Assembly (NCBI RefSeq): GCF_000471905.2
Contig: NW_006499751.1
Coordinates: 1,781,553 to 1,845,552, forward strand
Direction of reading: 5' to 3'
Length of the DNA: 64,000 nucleotides
Source of the DNA: Amborella trichopoda
Lineage: Eukaryota; Streptophyta; Magnoliopsida; Amborellales; Amborellaceae
Both the position numbers and the translations under genes were made by a program. The notes below the pieces were generated by a model. It saw only the letters and a list, made by a program, of their open reading frames with translations, was not told where the DNA came from and did not search any database. Of this stretch, positions 12,261-24,848 are shown in pieces (position 1 is the stretch's first letter; each line of letters begins with the position of its first letter).

Positions 12261-12976
12261 AGGCTCAGATTAACACTATCATGCTTGTCCCGTTGTCTAG
12301 CCATATTACCGTCGTGCCTGTCTGAGTTACCGTGCCCATCTTACTGCCACGATAGGCTAGCCATCATATCAGGACTGGTCAGTGATCGTTCTATCATCGA
12401 GTAGTATTGCTACTGTGCCGGTCTGAGTTACCGTGTCTATCTTGCTACCATGCTAGGTCAATCACTTACTGGTCTAGCCGTTGTGTCAGTCTAGCCGTTT
12501 GGTCAAATTCTTCTCTCCCCTTTCCTCTATTCTATCTCTTTCTTCTCCCTTCATCACCCAATCTCTATCCTCTTATTCTTTCTTTCTTCTTTTGGATGTG
12601 CACGCCTGTATGCATTCTCCCAAAGACAAGGTGGGGTCCATTGGCCCACTTGTCTTATAAACTATCGATGTCTGTGTGATTGCATAAACAAGAAAGTACA
12701 AGTCAAGGGAGACCATTTCGAACTAGTTGTAAGATTGGGGGGCTTTCCAATGTGATCTAAAAGGGCACCCACGCGAGTCAGCCAAAGTGAGTCACGGACC
12801 CAGGTGAGGTGTGTCCCGCCTCACATTAAAATTCCTTCTCATCCGTTTGTATAACTGCCCTTGTTTTCTATCAAGGTTCCTGAGAAAGTGGTCTCAAGTC
12901 CTGGATTGCCCTGAAACCCAAGACACATGCCACCAGGTTATTCCCACCTGGAGGGTGAGATCGAGGCCCCTAACCA

Positions 12977-13600
12977 GCGGGGGCTGACAAGGGAGTTGCC
13001 ATCAGGTGGTATGCATGAGGGGTGCTGGTGTTGGTGATGCCTCTGTGTGACGTAGTAGGGGTCGAGTTTCGGTTACCCATAGCGACGGCAGTCCTGTAAG
13101 GACTGATCGAGTGAGAAGGAGAGGCGACGCAGGGGCCGCTTTAGGATATGTGGCTAACGAGGTGCCCACAAGCAACATGACATCTTAGTGATGAAGCGGT
13201 AGTAGAGTTGCCCATGCAGTGAGGATCATGGTTCCCCCCCTTAATGTCAGAAGAGGCGGGGCGAGGGGCCTGAGGGTCCGTGCCCTAAACTTTCCTAGTT
13301 AAGGCCGGGATGGTCGGGCCAGCATGGCCACATTGAGGGCTTACAAGGGAGGGAGGACCAATCGGGCCAGCCACACTGTGAGTGGCCGCGGGTATGGGGA
13401 TGTAGAACTCCCCGACCAGGAGGAAGGAGGGATAAGAGGATCCCATAGCAAAAGTGAAGAGAGGTGTAAGGGCAACATTTTCTCCCAAGCCAGTATCTCC
13501 ATGCGAGAAGAGAGATGTAATGTCCAGTGAGAAGGCGTAAGGAGTTTTACCTCGCGCGTAAGGTGTATGGAGTATTTTCATCTTAGGCCTTGTCGCACGT
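12977..13600. other. G-rich unclassified sequence
   Basis: Starts exactly at the end of LTR-A1, so it is either the target sequence or an element that joined later. It is G-rich, with no family recognised and no convincing reading frame. Confidence 0.35.
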
Positions 13601-13604
13601 GCTT

Positions 13605-14030
13605 AAAAGAGCAGCGTCGGTTGGAGCAGCGCTGTTTGGATATGAAGAGAGTAGCATGCTGGTTGGAGCAACGCCAGTTGGAAGACATAAGAGCAGCACT
13701 GGGTGGAGCAACACCAGTAGGAAGAGAAAAGAGAAGTTCTGGTTGGAGCAGCGCCGGTTGGATAAGAAGAGAGTAGCGTGTTGATTGGAGCAGTGCTGGT
13801 TGGAAGAGAAAAGAGCAGTGTCGGTTGTAGCAACGTCGATTGGATAAGACGAGAGCAACGCCAGTTGGATAAGAAGAGAGTAGTGCGTCGGTTGGAGCAG
13901 CGCCGGTTGGAAGAGAAAAGAGCAACGTCGGTTGAAAGAGAAAAGAGCAGAGTCAGTTGGATAAGAAGAGAGAAGCACCGGGTCGAGCAGCGCCAGTTGG
14001 AGCAGCACCAGTTGGATGATTGATAGCGCA
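13605..14030. repeat. ~20/40-bp minisatellite (GAGCAGCGCCGGTTGG)
   Basis: About ten degenerate units built on GTTGGAGCAGCGCCGGTTGG, alternating with GAAGAGAAAAGAG or ATAAGAAGAGAGTAG. The long minus-strand open frames across it (13583-14325) are translations of the repeat, not genes. Confidence 0.85.
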
Positions 14031-14279
14031 GTGCCGGGAGTGTCTTAATCAAACGTACAGCCTCTGTACATGTCAGATCCACCCCGTACGCGTCAGAGTA
14101 GTAAATGATTGCATCAGCCATAGTGTTTTCCAACCACCCACTCCTTTTAAGCCTTGGAAAACATGGGTCTCTCGCATTTTTCTCAACTCTTCTCTCTCTC
14201 TTGAAGTTCGTTGCTGCCCCTTTCAAGACAGCCCACTGGTGAAGCCAAGGAAAGCGCGTGAAGGCCATGAGTGAGGATT
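14031..14279. other. Short unique stretch before LTR-B
   Basis: No gene recognised. Ends directly at the TG of LTR-B. No matching 5-bp target duplication is found on the other side of LTR-B. Confidence 0.35.
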
Positions 14280-16720
14280 TGTGATACCGTGAGAAGTCAA
14301 GGTAAGTGGGTTTAGCCTTATGCATCCATGAGTGTTGTAAAACTGTTGAAATGGATTAGATGATATAAAGGAAAATGTGAAGAATGAATGGGTTAATATG
14401 AGGTTGAAGATTTAGTATGGGCTTCTCAATGCCATGACTATGTCTACCACATGTTTGATCTTTTATTTATGGAAACTCATGAAATCGCTCACTGTGAGAC
14501 TCCTTATCCCGAATAAGGTTCCAAGCCCAAAGTGTAGATTGGCTGTGAAATATTATGTGTTCTTCAAGAGTATATTAACTTGAGAATGTGAATTTCCAGA
14601 ATTGTAAATGTTTTTGCATCTATATGTTCGATGACCAAATGGCGTCCAAAGAGGGCCAAATCAGTCCCAAATGAAAAACATGTGTGTATACTTCAAGCTT
14701 ACTTTTTGTCATGATAATATTTTGTATGGATAAAAAGAAATGCCCTAAATGTTGAGGCACGACACTGTTCACAGTCGCTGCTATTTCCAGCAACTGTGGC
14801 TCTCTTTAGGCAATGCTTTTGACCTAGCTAGTGGTATCCAAAAACCTTGAAACTTCCGACATTGGAAAGTTTTATGAATGTACTTAAAGTTGTATGTTTT
14901 GAGATATTTGAAACTCTCCATGGATTTTGAGCTATGACCCGAAATGCACGAACACGTCACTGCACACTGTTGCAAGGAAATTTCCAGCATCTAATGCTCA
15001 CTTTGTATTGAGCTATTGACCCATCAGATGGCACCCAAATTTCTTCAAATCACTGTTTTTGTAAAGAAATGTGTATTAGATCAAGGTTTCATGTTTGAGA
15101 CATCCTGAAACTCCCCCTACATTGGGAGCTGTGCCCTCTCTATGAAGGGCATGTCACTGTTACTTGTCACTGCATCATTGTATGACCATGCGACACTATG
15201 TTATCTTGATATATGATAAATGTGAATGCCATATGATAAATTCCATGAGAATTCCATAAAGATATGTGAATGATGCCATGTAAACTGCACTTTGTGAGAA
15301 AAAGGGGCCACGAACACGATAATGATGAAATAATTTAACAATGAACACCAAATGCAACTGAGAAAACCTATGTGTAAATGCCCTGTGATAGCTTATGAAA
15401 TGCATTTGCTAAATGATATGACGTTATGATGAAATACGATTCATCTGTTATGAGGCAATGAATGGCCACTGCTTAGATTGTATTGACTATTATGCGGTGG
15501 GACACTCACAGGTAGTGGATATTGTTATGATGATGTGATGAATGAGCACTGCTTATATTTTTATTGAGCACTACGCCGTGGGACACTCACCGGTAGTGGA
15601 TAATGTTATGATGATGTGATGAATAGACACTGTTTATATTGATACTAGCCACTACAAGGTGGGACACTCACCGGTAGTGGATGTTGTTATGATATTGCCT
15701 GCTACGCGATGGGACACTCATCGGTAGTAATAAAAGAGATGCCGACATATCCTTTAACCTACATAATGATAGGAATGGGTTAAGGGAGAGAATAAATGGT
15801 CGCACCCTAGATTTATGAAATGATATGTGATTGATGCCTTGTAAGGTAAGGGCCTATCGAAACCCCAATGCACGCCGGGGACTTTGTGAGTGTGTTAAGG
15901 GTATTATGAAGTGGATACCCCACTTGTCATTACCCTCCCTCCTGTGTGATGGTAGAGGTATTAAGCAATGAGAATAGCTTAGTTTAATGGATAGGGCCTC
16001 TACTGTGGGAGTAGGTGATTTAGGGAGTACGTGGGTAATGATTGAATTTCTTTACAAGAAATGTTTAGCATTATAATGATGGAATGATTTATGATTTCAC
16101 TAATTGAAGGCTTTGATCGCACTAATTTAGTAATGACTGTCGTTTAAATGAAATGTTCATATTCATTATCTCGACTTGATATGCAATTATGTTAAATTAT
16201 TACTTTATATTGATAAACTGTACTGTTGTCACATATGATAGAACCACCACAAATGCATAACACTACACCAGCTTACTGGGCTGTATAGCTCATCCCATTA
16301 TTTCTCCTCTCCTTGTGGATTGATAGTGCATGTATAGGGCTAGAAGTTCGCCTTTGGCAGCTGGAAGACAAAGCTAGTGTTCTTGAAGAAGGTGCTTAGG
16401 CCTTGTTTATATCTGGGCTGTTTGGCCCTAGTTTTGTTTAGTTCTTGTTGGATATGTGTAATGTTAGGCCTAGATGCCCTGAACTGAATGTAATATTTTG
16501 GAATATTTTATATTATGAAATTTGGTGTGAGGAGTTTTTCTTTACTCTTCTGCTAGTTATGCTTGTCGCTTTAGCTCTCTTCCATGGTTTGTTGGATTTC
16601 TGAATATAAAGGCGTTGAGTCCACTCTTACCTGAGTGACAAACATTACATTGAATTACGAGCCCGCGCTCGATCACCCGTTGCCACGTAAGGTACGGTGG
16701 TCGGGGGCAGGGTCATGACA
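14280..16720 (+). mobile_element. LTR-B, Del/Tekay-style LTR
   Basis: Starts TGTGATACCGTGAGAAGTCA and ends GGGGGCAGGGTCATGACA. The two termini are imperfect inverted repeats (TGTGATACC against TGTCATGACC). A start with TGTRAYACC...TCAAGGTAAGTGG and an end in GGGGGC...GTGACA-type sequence are typical of chromovirus LTRs of the Del/Tekay group as I know them. No primer binding site follows and no coding region adjoins, so this is a solo or orphan LTR. An internal 82-bp repeat lies at 15480-15740. Confidence 0.55.
15480..15740. repeat. ~82-bp tandem repeat inside LTR-B
   Basis: About three and a half units. Each contains GGGACACTCACCGGTAGTGG followed by ATRTTGTTATGATGATGTGA. The last unit is shortened. 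Confidence 0.85.
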
Positions 16721-16775
16721 AGAGGAGAAATAGATTGATACCTGGAGACAACTCAAGGCAATGATAAGGTGACGA

Positions 16776-18734
16776 GTCGCCAGTTGATGTCGGTGGGGTC
16801 CTGGTTTCCCTCCAGGTGTTGGAGGAAGAAACCCTCTCTCAAACAACCGTGGAGGCTCGACGTGTGGATCCTCCTTCTTGCGGATAGGAAGCCGAGGTGA
16901 GAGAGATTTTAACGGCTGAAGCCCTAACGCTCTTGTGCCGCTTTGGGGGTTCGGGGACACGCCTAGGCAGATTGCCCTCTTAGAACAATTACGAAGCCCT
17001 TTGGCTGTTTGTCAACGCGGTTTGGACAGGAGCCCTCTTCAGGTTCTCAATCTCTCTCCTATCACCTTCACTCTGTTATGGGGGTGAGATCTCAATATCC
17101 CTCTTCCCTCTGAGGGAAGGGGGGGGAGGAAACCTGAGGGGTGAGGCCGACAGGTTTGATCGCGTCTGCGAGCTTGCGGGTAAACGTTTACCACCGCGCA
17201 AACGAAGTCAGACACAAAGGTGGAGGTGAGAGAGAGAGAGAGAGAGAGTAAGAGAGAGAGGACTCAACTTACGTGAGGTGGAGGGTGGCCCATGCGATCG
17301 GGCTGCCCGCGGGACCACACACTCAGGGTACCATCACTTTCTCAAAGATTTCTCTCTCTTCCTCTCTCCTCTTCCAAGTAGACTAGAGACTCACAAAGAC
17401 AAGCTAATGAGTGAAATATGTCCTTGATTCTTCCCATCCTTCAGGGGTAAGATTATGAACTCTCTCCCAAAAAAGAAGGCCCTCTTACAAGTGAGTTAAG
17501 CTTGCTTACATAGAGGATTCACCAAACAGGGGTGAACGCTTAAAATTCAAGCTTAATTACAATTAAAAAAATTTAAAACAAATCCAAAAAATAGGCACAA
17601 ATGACCAAAATGTCCATGTAATCTTTTGCCCAAATGACGAGACCATCCCTGCATGTAGGTTGCTCCACCATGGAAATTCCTTGGAAGCTGGTCCTGCAAC
17701 TTTTGGCAACTTTTTGGTAGTTTCAGCAACATATCTTCATTCTTCTCTCAATTGTGAGCATTTTGATGCCCTTCAATCGTGTTATAGTGGCTTTTATCCC
17801 TAGGGTGAAAGTCCGGCCATTTTTGCGGAGTTTGTCTGCCAATGTGTCTCGGAGCTACATCGTTTTGGCTCCTGGCTCTGCTTGCAAGTCAAAGAGGAGG
17901 CTGCTGCAGTTGTTTTCCACCAAGTTTCATCTGATTTGGTGTAGATTTGTGCCTTTACCTAATTTTGAAGATTGCCGAAGAAAGGGGTTCTAGCAACCTA
18001 CTAGATTTGCTTCTTTGCTGACCTAAGGACTTGCATTCATGGAACCACAGATTGAATGCATGAGTTGTACCAGAATATAGCTCTTTGCAAGGTGGTTCTA
18101 TTGAACTCCCCCTCGTGTCTATCCACAGCTTGGATATTGAGCTATGCTTCACTGAATCCAAAGCTTGCTGAACTCTGTTTCTTCCTTGGTTTCTCCGACC
18201 ACCTTCCTCTTGAAAGCAATAGGGGTTCCCGGTCATGCCACAGTGTGTGTTGTAGGTCAAAATGATGGGGCTGGCGTGATCCGGAACATGTCAATGTTTG
18301 AGCTTTGTCTGGTTTCCGAGGAAGGTGTTGTGGGTTGGTGAAGTTATTATCGAAAAACATCGTAGCAGTCCCCATTTTCGGGATTAGTTTAGTGAAGTCG
18401 CACCACGCTATGGTAAAACCCTTGAGTTACGAGGCCACATGAGCGTAGACCCTGCTAAGGAGGTCCGATTGAGCCAAAATTTGGTCCTCAAGGGTTTTTC
18501 GACGTTTTGAGCGCAATGGCGGTGGTCTGGTCCCCTGTCGCAGCCACTAGCATAGGGCTACAGTGAAGGGTCCTTCTTTGGTGCAAGGGAGTCGCACTCA
18601 GTTCAAGAGGCTGGAGGCTTTATTTTTGCACAATCTTGGTCTGTGGGTGTTTGTGAACTCGCAAGACCGGACTGTTACTAGCTCTCTTCTTATTCGCATG
18701 GGCTTATGGAAGTACGTCAAAATGAAGTACAACA
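16776..18734 (-). mobile_element. LTR-C copy 1, minus-strand LTR
   Basis: Read on the minus strand it would start TGTTGTACTTCATTTTGACG (18734), have a degenerate TATA (CTATGTAAGC, near 17503-17512) and end near 16778. There TGGCGACTCGTCACC, whose first nine bases match a tRNA-Arg primer site, follows. Its part 17337-18734 aligns with 47014-51199. A (GA)n run sits at about 17226-17262. Calling it an LTR rests on the promoter-like layout and TG start shared by both copies; the PBS is weak. No coding region is attached. Confidence 0.45.
17226..17262. repeat. (GA)n microsatellite
   Basis: Nearly perfect GA dinucleotide run with one interruption (GTAAG). Confidence 0.9.
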
Positions 18735-20625
18735 ATTGACACTATAAATTTTAATATGGAACCTATTTAAACCTTAGGAAAATGTTGATGCAATTGTGGA
18801 GAGCATTCCTCAGAGGATGAAACACCAATATATTCATTTAATTATGAAAATTTGTGCACCAGTGCAAGATACGGTACTGCAACCAAGTCGCCTGGTTCAG
18901 CGACTTATTTTCTATGATGATACAACATAGACACATCCACTCAAGAAAGTGCAGCCACATCTTAAGAATAGAGACCTTTGAATTTTATGTACATTCTTGT
19001 ATATATTTGGACTTTACACTCTATAAATTTTTGTATAAATTTTTGTTCAGCCTAGACAACACATAAATGTAGGGCCCACGTACATGATACATATGTATAT
19101 ACCTGCATATCAGTCTCCTAGACTTATAGACATTTTAATTTCTTCTTTCTGTAAACTCTTTAACATAGTTCGTTCAAGTTATACATATATCTATTTTTAG
19201 ACTTATTTAGAGTAATCTTATGATTATTGCAACTTCATATGGGTTATGCACTTCAAACTAAATTATCTTCATATAACTTCTCTTGAATAGACCTTTTTCA
19301 TTAGGTATTTATCAGCTACTTTTTGTTCTGTTATATCACTTGATATAAGTCTTCTTTGTTGAACTTGTTGATATTGATAATGGTTGATGCTTGATAGGAT
19401 TTTTTCACAAAGTTTAAGACTTCATATATACAAATGTTTGTATATGTGGATTTCTTCGCTGCATTTATTTGTTCATTTATGGATCACATGTTACAAAAGC
19501 AATTCTTCCATATAGCTTTGAATTTCAAATTATGATTTATATGTTTGGTGGTTAGAAAGGCTTCCTCTGTTAAAAACATAGGCTCTATGCTATAAATAAA
19601 TTTTGTTTTCATACTTTAGAAGTTTGTTGCAGGCTCTCCTTGCAATTTCCAAAGGACTTTAGTAGGTAGAGTGAATGGTCTTCTATTTAGACATCTTCAT
19701 TTTTACAGCATTCAATTTATAGGTATCAATAAGATGAAGCTCCTTGCTCTATCTTTAAGTATTAAGGTGTTCAGACACCAAGTAACCTGGAAAGAAAATT
19801 CTAGGTTTCTCTTAGTTTTAAGTTGTGGTTTTGTATGTAGTTGTTTATTTGCTTCATTTTCTCTTTCTAATTTATTGTGCTTTAGGATTTTGCATTATTT
19901 TTTTTTGGTTTTTACAATGATTTACATTTGTAAACAAACTATAGAATGCATTAATTTGCAATCATATATAAGCTTAACTTGCAATGGGCAGAATATATTC
20001 TATTCAAAAAAATTAATATGCATTGATGGTAGACATATTATTGTTGTTTCCATGTTTCCACTATGACTCGAAGGTTGAGATGTAAGTGCTTGAAAAACAC
20101 AATGAAAACTACATAACATATGAGCACTTCTCAGATAAAGTATGTTTGTCTTTTCAACTTTACATACTTAAAGAATAAATTGTGTATGGTCATTCATATA
20201 TCTGCCAAAAAAATAGGAGTTTACCTTGTAAAATTATAGGGGGAAGCAGGTTTCACAATTCTAACATTGGTTTTAACAGTTTCCAATTAAGTTTGGAGGA
20301 CATAAAGTTTCATTCTCTATATATTGATCCTTTGAATGCTATGGATAAACTACAAGCAATTCTCATGTTGATATTTTTTTGGGGAAATGATTCTTTTGTA
20401 CATAAGTGGTTATTCCATTTTGAGGTCCATAACTTCATTTCAACCAATTTGCTTATTATTCAAGGCATAATAATTGGAAAGCATTTTAACTATCTAGAAT
20501 GGATGAATTCCAAAAATATCACTAAAACTTATGTATGCTTCTCTAGTTTCATCGCAGTTACGAATAACTGGTGAACGATAAAACCAAAATATATTGGTTG
20601 AGATAATAGGTTATACTTTGAAACA
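18735..20625. other. AT-rich region without recognised gene
   Basis: About 1.9 kb of AT-rich sequence between LTR-C and the hAT remnant. Two open frames (19671-20066 and 20182-20574) have biased, AT-driven composition and match nothing I know. The stretch 18780-18970 reads briefly like an exon after a possible acceptor AG, but no protein family is recognised. It could be old intergenic or intronic DNA. Confidence 0.4.
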
Positions 20626-22555
20626 ATGGTTTAAAAAATGGATCAGTGCCTCGGATCGAGCACCCCAAAAACCCATCTAGATCGATGAATCTGTGATCCG
20701 GATCGAGAATCAGCCGGATAGGTCGGATCCAACCTTAAAATAAAATCCAAAAAAATTATTATAATTCATTATAAATGTTGTTTTTAGGAATCCAATAAGA
20801 AATGGGGGTACTCTATTAAGAACTTTCATTTTTTTGCATCAATATGCGAATATTGAGATATTCTTTCCCTACATGAACTATTGTTAACCATTAAATTTCC
20901 ATCACACAAAGGGAGAAGCATAGAATTATCATGGATGAAGTATATTATCATATATAGACTACAATAAAGCATACAATTCATACAATACTACCTAATAATA
21001 AAATGAAAGAGGACATCGTTCTTCATCTTGGTCATGCTGGTGCCATTGATTAAATTTACGTGACAATACATTGACTCAATCTAGGAACGAATCATTCAAA
21101 TTAGTGGGCACTTGACTATACCCAAATCCATAAGTGTTAGTGTTTTGTTGATCTCCTAATAAAAAATCCTTGAAGCTAGTCCATCTTTCATGCTCACATA
21201 CACTGTCGTGCTCGTCTCTACCCTCTTGCTATTGGGACTCGGTATGTGAATAACTTGATTGGAATAGGGTGGCCTCCGAATCATCATCTCTTTTATTTTC
21301 CCTTATATCCCCTTCCCTCACTCCCTCATTAGGTGCAATACCACCGACATCTTCGACGAATTGTGGATATGTTGGCAAGTTGCTTCCTCATTCATGTTGC
21401 TTATCACCTTCTTCACAATCTTCCTCACCGATAGCCTCAAGGAACACTTACTTGTGAACCACTGGCTCCTCTTCCTCTACTACCCATTGTTCTATTGTGG
21501 CTATGACAAATATTGTGTCCAAGTCTATTAATCCATAGTCTTCAAGCTTCTTTCTTATTTGTCGCTCTCGAAGGTTTAAGTTGTAATGAATTTATATTAG
21601 TTTATGAAGCCTCTCCAAAGCGAGTCGATTCCTCCTAGTAGTGTGAAACCATTAGATTGTACTCAAGTTTCGCTCACACCCAATAGTAGAACATGTCTGG
21701 GAGAGCACCTTGATTGCTATCATCCTTAGGTGAGATACATCACTACCATATATCTCCCACCATTCAGCTGGATTAAAATGCAAAAAGCATTGTAAAGGCA
21801 AGAATAATTCATAAGATTAAAGATATGAAAGAACAAAACATTAGTTAGGGGTTAACTTGGATCCATCTTAGTTCAAGAATTCTTGGCAAGTCTAGGCCGA
21901 AGGATCCTACAGCATCCCTATACATAGAAAGCTAAAAAAAAATATTTCATTTTAGTACATTAGTTATTCCTCACGATGTAACAACTCAATGAAGTTCTTA
22001 CCTAAATGTTAAATATTACCTCCTATATTGTCGCTATCTGGTTTCGATGACTTCTATCCAGTCTGGAAGTAGTAACCTAGAAAATACATAGATAGAGAAA
22101 GGTCATTTAAATTTTCAATAAAAATATATTTTAGAATTAAACATTCTAAGGATATAAATATATATGTACGTACATAATGAATTGGATGGCCAAATTTGGT
22201 GTCCTTCTTTCTATAATCTCAATCACTTTACTAGTAAAAAACTATACTTCTCCCCAATAACTGATTTGGCCCTCTTGATACCTTCATAACGGATGCCCAT
22301 GGTAGCTTTCTTGTTAGTATCCACCATTCTAAATATCGTGACGAAAGGGGCAGTGGCCTCTACGACACTGGAACACCGAGACCAGAATCTCCTTTATGTG
22401 ACTATGCCGTCCACTTTTAACCCATTACTGGACTTCGAGAGGTGGTCGTTTGACCACTCTTCGTTGGTAAACAATCTCTTCAATGCAGCTTGCGATTCCC
22501 AAATGGAGTCCAAAACAAAGTAATATGTCGTAAAGCAGTTTATGACAGGCCCGAT
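20626..22555 (-). pseudogene. hAT-superfamily transposase remnant 1
   Basis: Decayed cut-and-paste transposase on the minus strand. The block 22520-22270 reads as the central RNase-H-like part of plant hAT transposases, with LKRLFTNEEW and, further on, a VDTNKKATMG stretch. The block 21790-21448 is the C-terminal dimerisation domain: PAEWWEIYG, SQTCSTIGCERN, a KRNRLA-like helix, then YNLNLRERQIRKKLEDYGLI and an acidic tail ending in a stop at 21448. Several in-frame stops and shifts are present. The N-terminal zinc finger and catalytic start are missing, because a family-A LTR in inverted orientation begins at 22556. The non-coding end near 20626 starts TGGTTTAAAAAATGGATC and matches, inverted, the end at 50680-50875. 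Confidence 0.8.
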
Positions 22556-24230
22556 TGGTTAGGTACCTTGATCTCACCCTCCGGGTCGGGTTGACCTGGT
22601 GGCATGGTTCTGGGTTCGAGATGGACCCGAGACTAGAGATCACTCTCTTGGGAACCGTATGAAGAAGACGTAGGCAGGAATACCAACCGATGAGAGAGGA
22701 ATTAGGGTCGCAAGGTGAGACTCACCTCGCGTGGGTCCATGACGCGCTCGGGCTAACTCATGTGGGTGCTCTCTTAGATCATGAAGAATGCCCCCTGGCT
22801 TGTGACCGGTTCGAAATCGCCTCCCTTGACCTAATTTCTTCTTACCTACAAAACAAACACACACATTAGATTACAAACAAGTGGGTATGAGGACCCCACC
22901 TTGTCATAGGGTGAACACACACATGTGCGTGTACTCGAGGAGAAGTGAAAGAAATAACATAAGAGAATCCATGTCAATTCGACAGCCTTATGAAATCTCC
23001 TTGACGCAGGACTTTTAGTAAGATCTTATGGTAAGGATAGAAAGAAAGGAGTGAGATAGAGGAAATGACAGAAAAAGGAAGAAGGGTTTGAAGGCTACTA
23101 CGTCTTTCAACTAGTACTTCGGAAAAAAGTGAGACGGAGGTTGGTTTGGATTTCACTCAACTCTTCAGAGGCAACGAACGAAAATTTTTGTGGAGAGAAG
23201 AAGAAAAAGAAAAATGAGAAAAATGATGAAGGTTAGCTTGGCTCTCTCTAAACCTTTGAATGAATTCGTTTGACCCGACAGCTATACGGGCGTAGTGATA
23301 AGACTAGCACGACGACTGGTCTGAAGTGGCAGCTAGATGGGCACTATAACTGGACTAGCACAACAGCTAAACTACTCAACGAGAAGACAGGCACGGTGAC
23401 TAATCTGACACAACGGCTGGTCTTACGTGGCAGTAAGACGGGCACGGTAACTAGACCAGCACAATGGCTAAACTACTCGATGACAAGATCGACACGGTGA
23501 CTATCCTGACATGTTGACTAGTCTGGCGCAGCAGCTAGACGGGCATGGTAACTAATCCGGCACAATGGCTAAACTGCTCGACGTCAGGACTGACACGACA
23601 ATACAAGGCTCAACTGGCCCTCTGGTCAAACAAGCAAAAGGAGAAGAGAGAGAGAGGAAATTGTGTTCAATAGTGTGTGTTGTTGTGTAGAACAGAAAGT
23701 GGGAAGGAAGAAAGATCACGCTCGGCAGTGTTCACTACCAGGCGCAATAGTCAAAGAGAAAGAAGGGAAAATCACACTCGATAGTATGCACTACCGCGAA
23801 CAACAAACATAGAGAGAAGTGAACATCACACTCAACAGTATGCACTGTTGTGTTAGACGGAGAAAGAAAAGGGCCATCACATTCGGCAGTATGCACTGTC
23901 GTGCGCAATGGACAGAGAGGGGGATGAAAGTCAAGCTCGACATTTGCACTGATGTGTGCAACGCATAGAGAGGGAAGAGAACATTACGCTCGGTAGTATG
24001 CACTGCTGCACGCAACAGACTGAGAGAGAAGAAAATCACACCCGACATTTGCACTGCTATGCGCAACGAATAAGGAAAGAAGAGATCATCAAGCTCGGCA
24101 GTATGCACTACTGCACGCAACAGACTGAGAGAGAGAAGACAATCACTCCCGGCATTTACATTGCCGTGCTCAATGAACAGGGAGAGAAGAAATCTTCACA
24201 CTCGATAGCATGCACTGTCGCACTGTCGCA
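22556..24230 (-). mobile_element. Inverted fragment of family-A LTR (U5 half)
   Basis: Its plus-strand start TGGTTAGGTACCTTGATCTC is the reverse complement of the LTR-A terminus ...GAGATCGAGGCACCTAACCA. It then follows the LTR-A U5 in inverted order: the ACCGGATTTCGA-type block, the pyrimidine/GT block near 22860-22930, the tandem block with CACGACGACTGG (23270-23620), and an array of ~53-bp repeats (23720-24230). The 5' half of this LTR, with promoter, is absent. It cuts the hAT pseudogene on its left and abuts a direct LTR-A on its right. Confidence 0.7.
23720..24230. repeat. ~53-bp tandem array with ~106-bp higher-order period
   Basis: About ten units. In the right half, units with CAGTATGCACT (23887, 23995, 24100, 24206) alternate with units having CATTTGCACT (23941, 24045, 24153), so the real period there is about 106 bp. 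It is the counterpart of the U5 arrays at 11148-11880 and 25925-26370. Confidence 0.75.
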
Positions 24231-24696
24231 CGATGAAATATTCGTCCAAACACGAAATCGAGTTACGTTTGTTGCGACATGATCGTGACGTCGTGCTCAG
24301 TGCGATTCAGTGAAGAAATAGAAGAAAAACATCAAGGAACGAGCGCACCATCGATCCGAAGTTTTCAAGATTCATCCAAAATTCAAGTCTCATGATCATG
24401 ACTTAAAAATATGGTTCATGACTCGAAGTTAGTATCAAAGCGACTGTCATGTCGAGCCCTACAAGAAAACATTCATCTTTCGATCAAACGAGCATCAGAG
24501 CAACCCTAGATCAGTCATGGAAGATCATGCAAGTTCTCGGGTAGCAACAAGGCCTATTCTAGAATTTCACACATTGTTAGGCAGGGTAAAACAGTCCTTT
24601 TGCACCTATTTTTAGAATTTATTTTAATTCAAGTAAATTGTAATTATCTTCAATTTTAGGTATTTTTGGGCATCCACCCATGTTTGGTCTCACTTC

Positions 24697-24704
24697 TATA
24701 TAAA
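24697..24704 (+). promoter_or_regulatory. TATA box of LTR-A2
   Basis: TATATAAA, the best preserved of the three copies; same context as in LTR-A1 and LTR-A3. Confidence 0.7.
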
Positions 24705-24754
24705 CATGCAATACTGAATTGTAAAACGAGGCAGGTTCATTTTATGCATTGATC

Positions 24755-24760
24755 AATAAA
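24755..24760 (+). terminator. Poly(A) signal of LTR-A2
   Basis: AATAAA in GATCAATAAAGTCTC, 58 bp after the TATA start, as in LTR-A3. Confidence 0.6.
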
Positions 24761-24848
24761 GTCTCAATTCTTACTTTGAGTTCATGGGTGTGTCTTGGAG
24801 AAAGAGAGGAGAGAGAAGAAAAGAGTCGATATGCCTCATTAAGGTAAT

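Larger units (their letters stand above)
10198..12976 (+). mobile_element. LTR-A1 (3' LTR of element A1), conservative extent
   Basis: This portion aligns with both LTR-A2 (24231-27300) and LTR-A3 (42069-44165). It contains in order a TATA box, a poly(A) signal 56 bp downstream, a pyrimidine tract, 58-bp tandem repeats, a second pyrimidine tract, and a U5 end reading ...CCCCTAACCA. The 3' end at 12976 is set by comparison with A2, where the PBS follows the same CA three bases later. The true 5' end is probably further left. Downstream sequence is unrelated to the PBS, as expected for a 3' LTR. Confidence 0.8.

Noticed and set aside
11087..12404. Long Ser/Phe/Leu-rich open frames, up to 279 residues
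   Set aside because: They run through pyrimidine tracts and 58-bp repeats in all plus frames at once; low complexity removes stops. Not genes.
13583..14325. Minus-strand frames of 115-240 residues with repeated motifs
   Set aside because: Translation of a minisatellite open in several frames.
14275..16725. Target-site duplication around LTR-B
   Set aside because: Flanks GGATT and AGAGG differ; no duplication can be claimed.
16776..16790. Minus-strand TGGCGACTCGTCACC as a firm primer binding site
   Set aside because: Only nine bases match tRNA-Arg; kept only as weak support for the LTR-C end.
18780..18970. Possible exon after an acceptor AG (reads VDAIVESIPQRM)
   Set aside because: Short, runs into a stop, no family recognised and no neighbouring exon.
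19671..20574. Two AT-rich frames as a possible host gene
   Set aside because: No domain, biased composition, no convincing splice structure.
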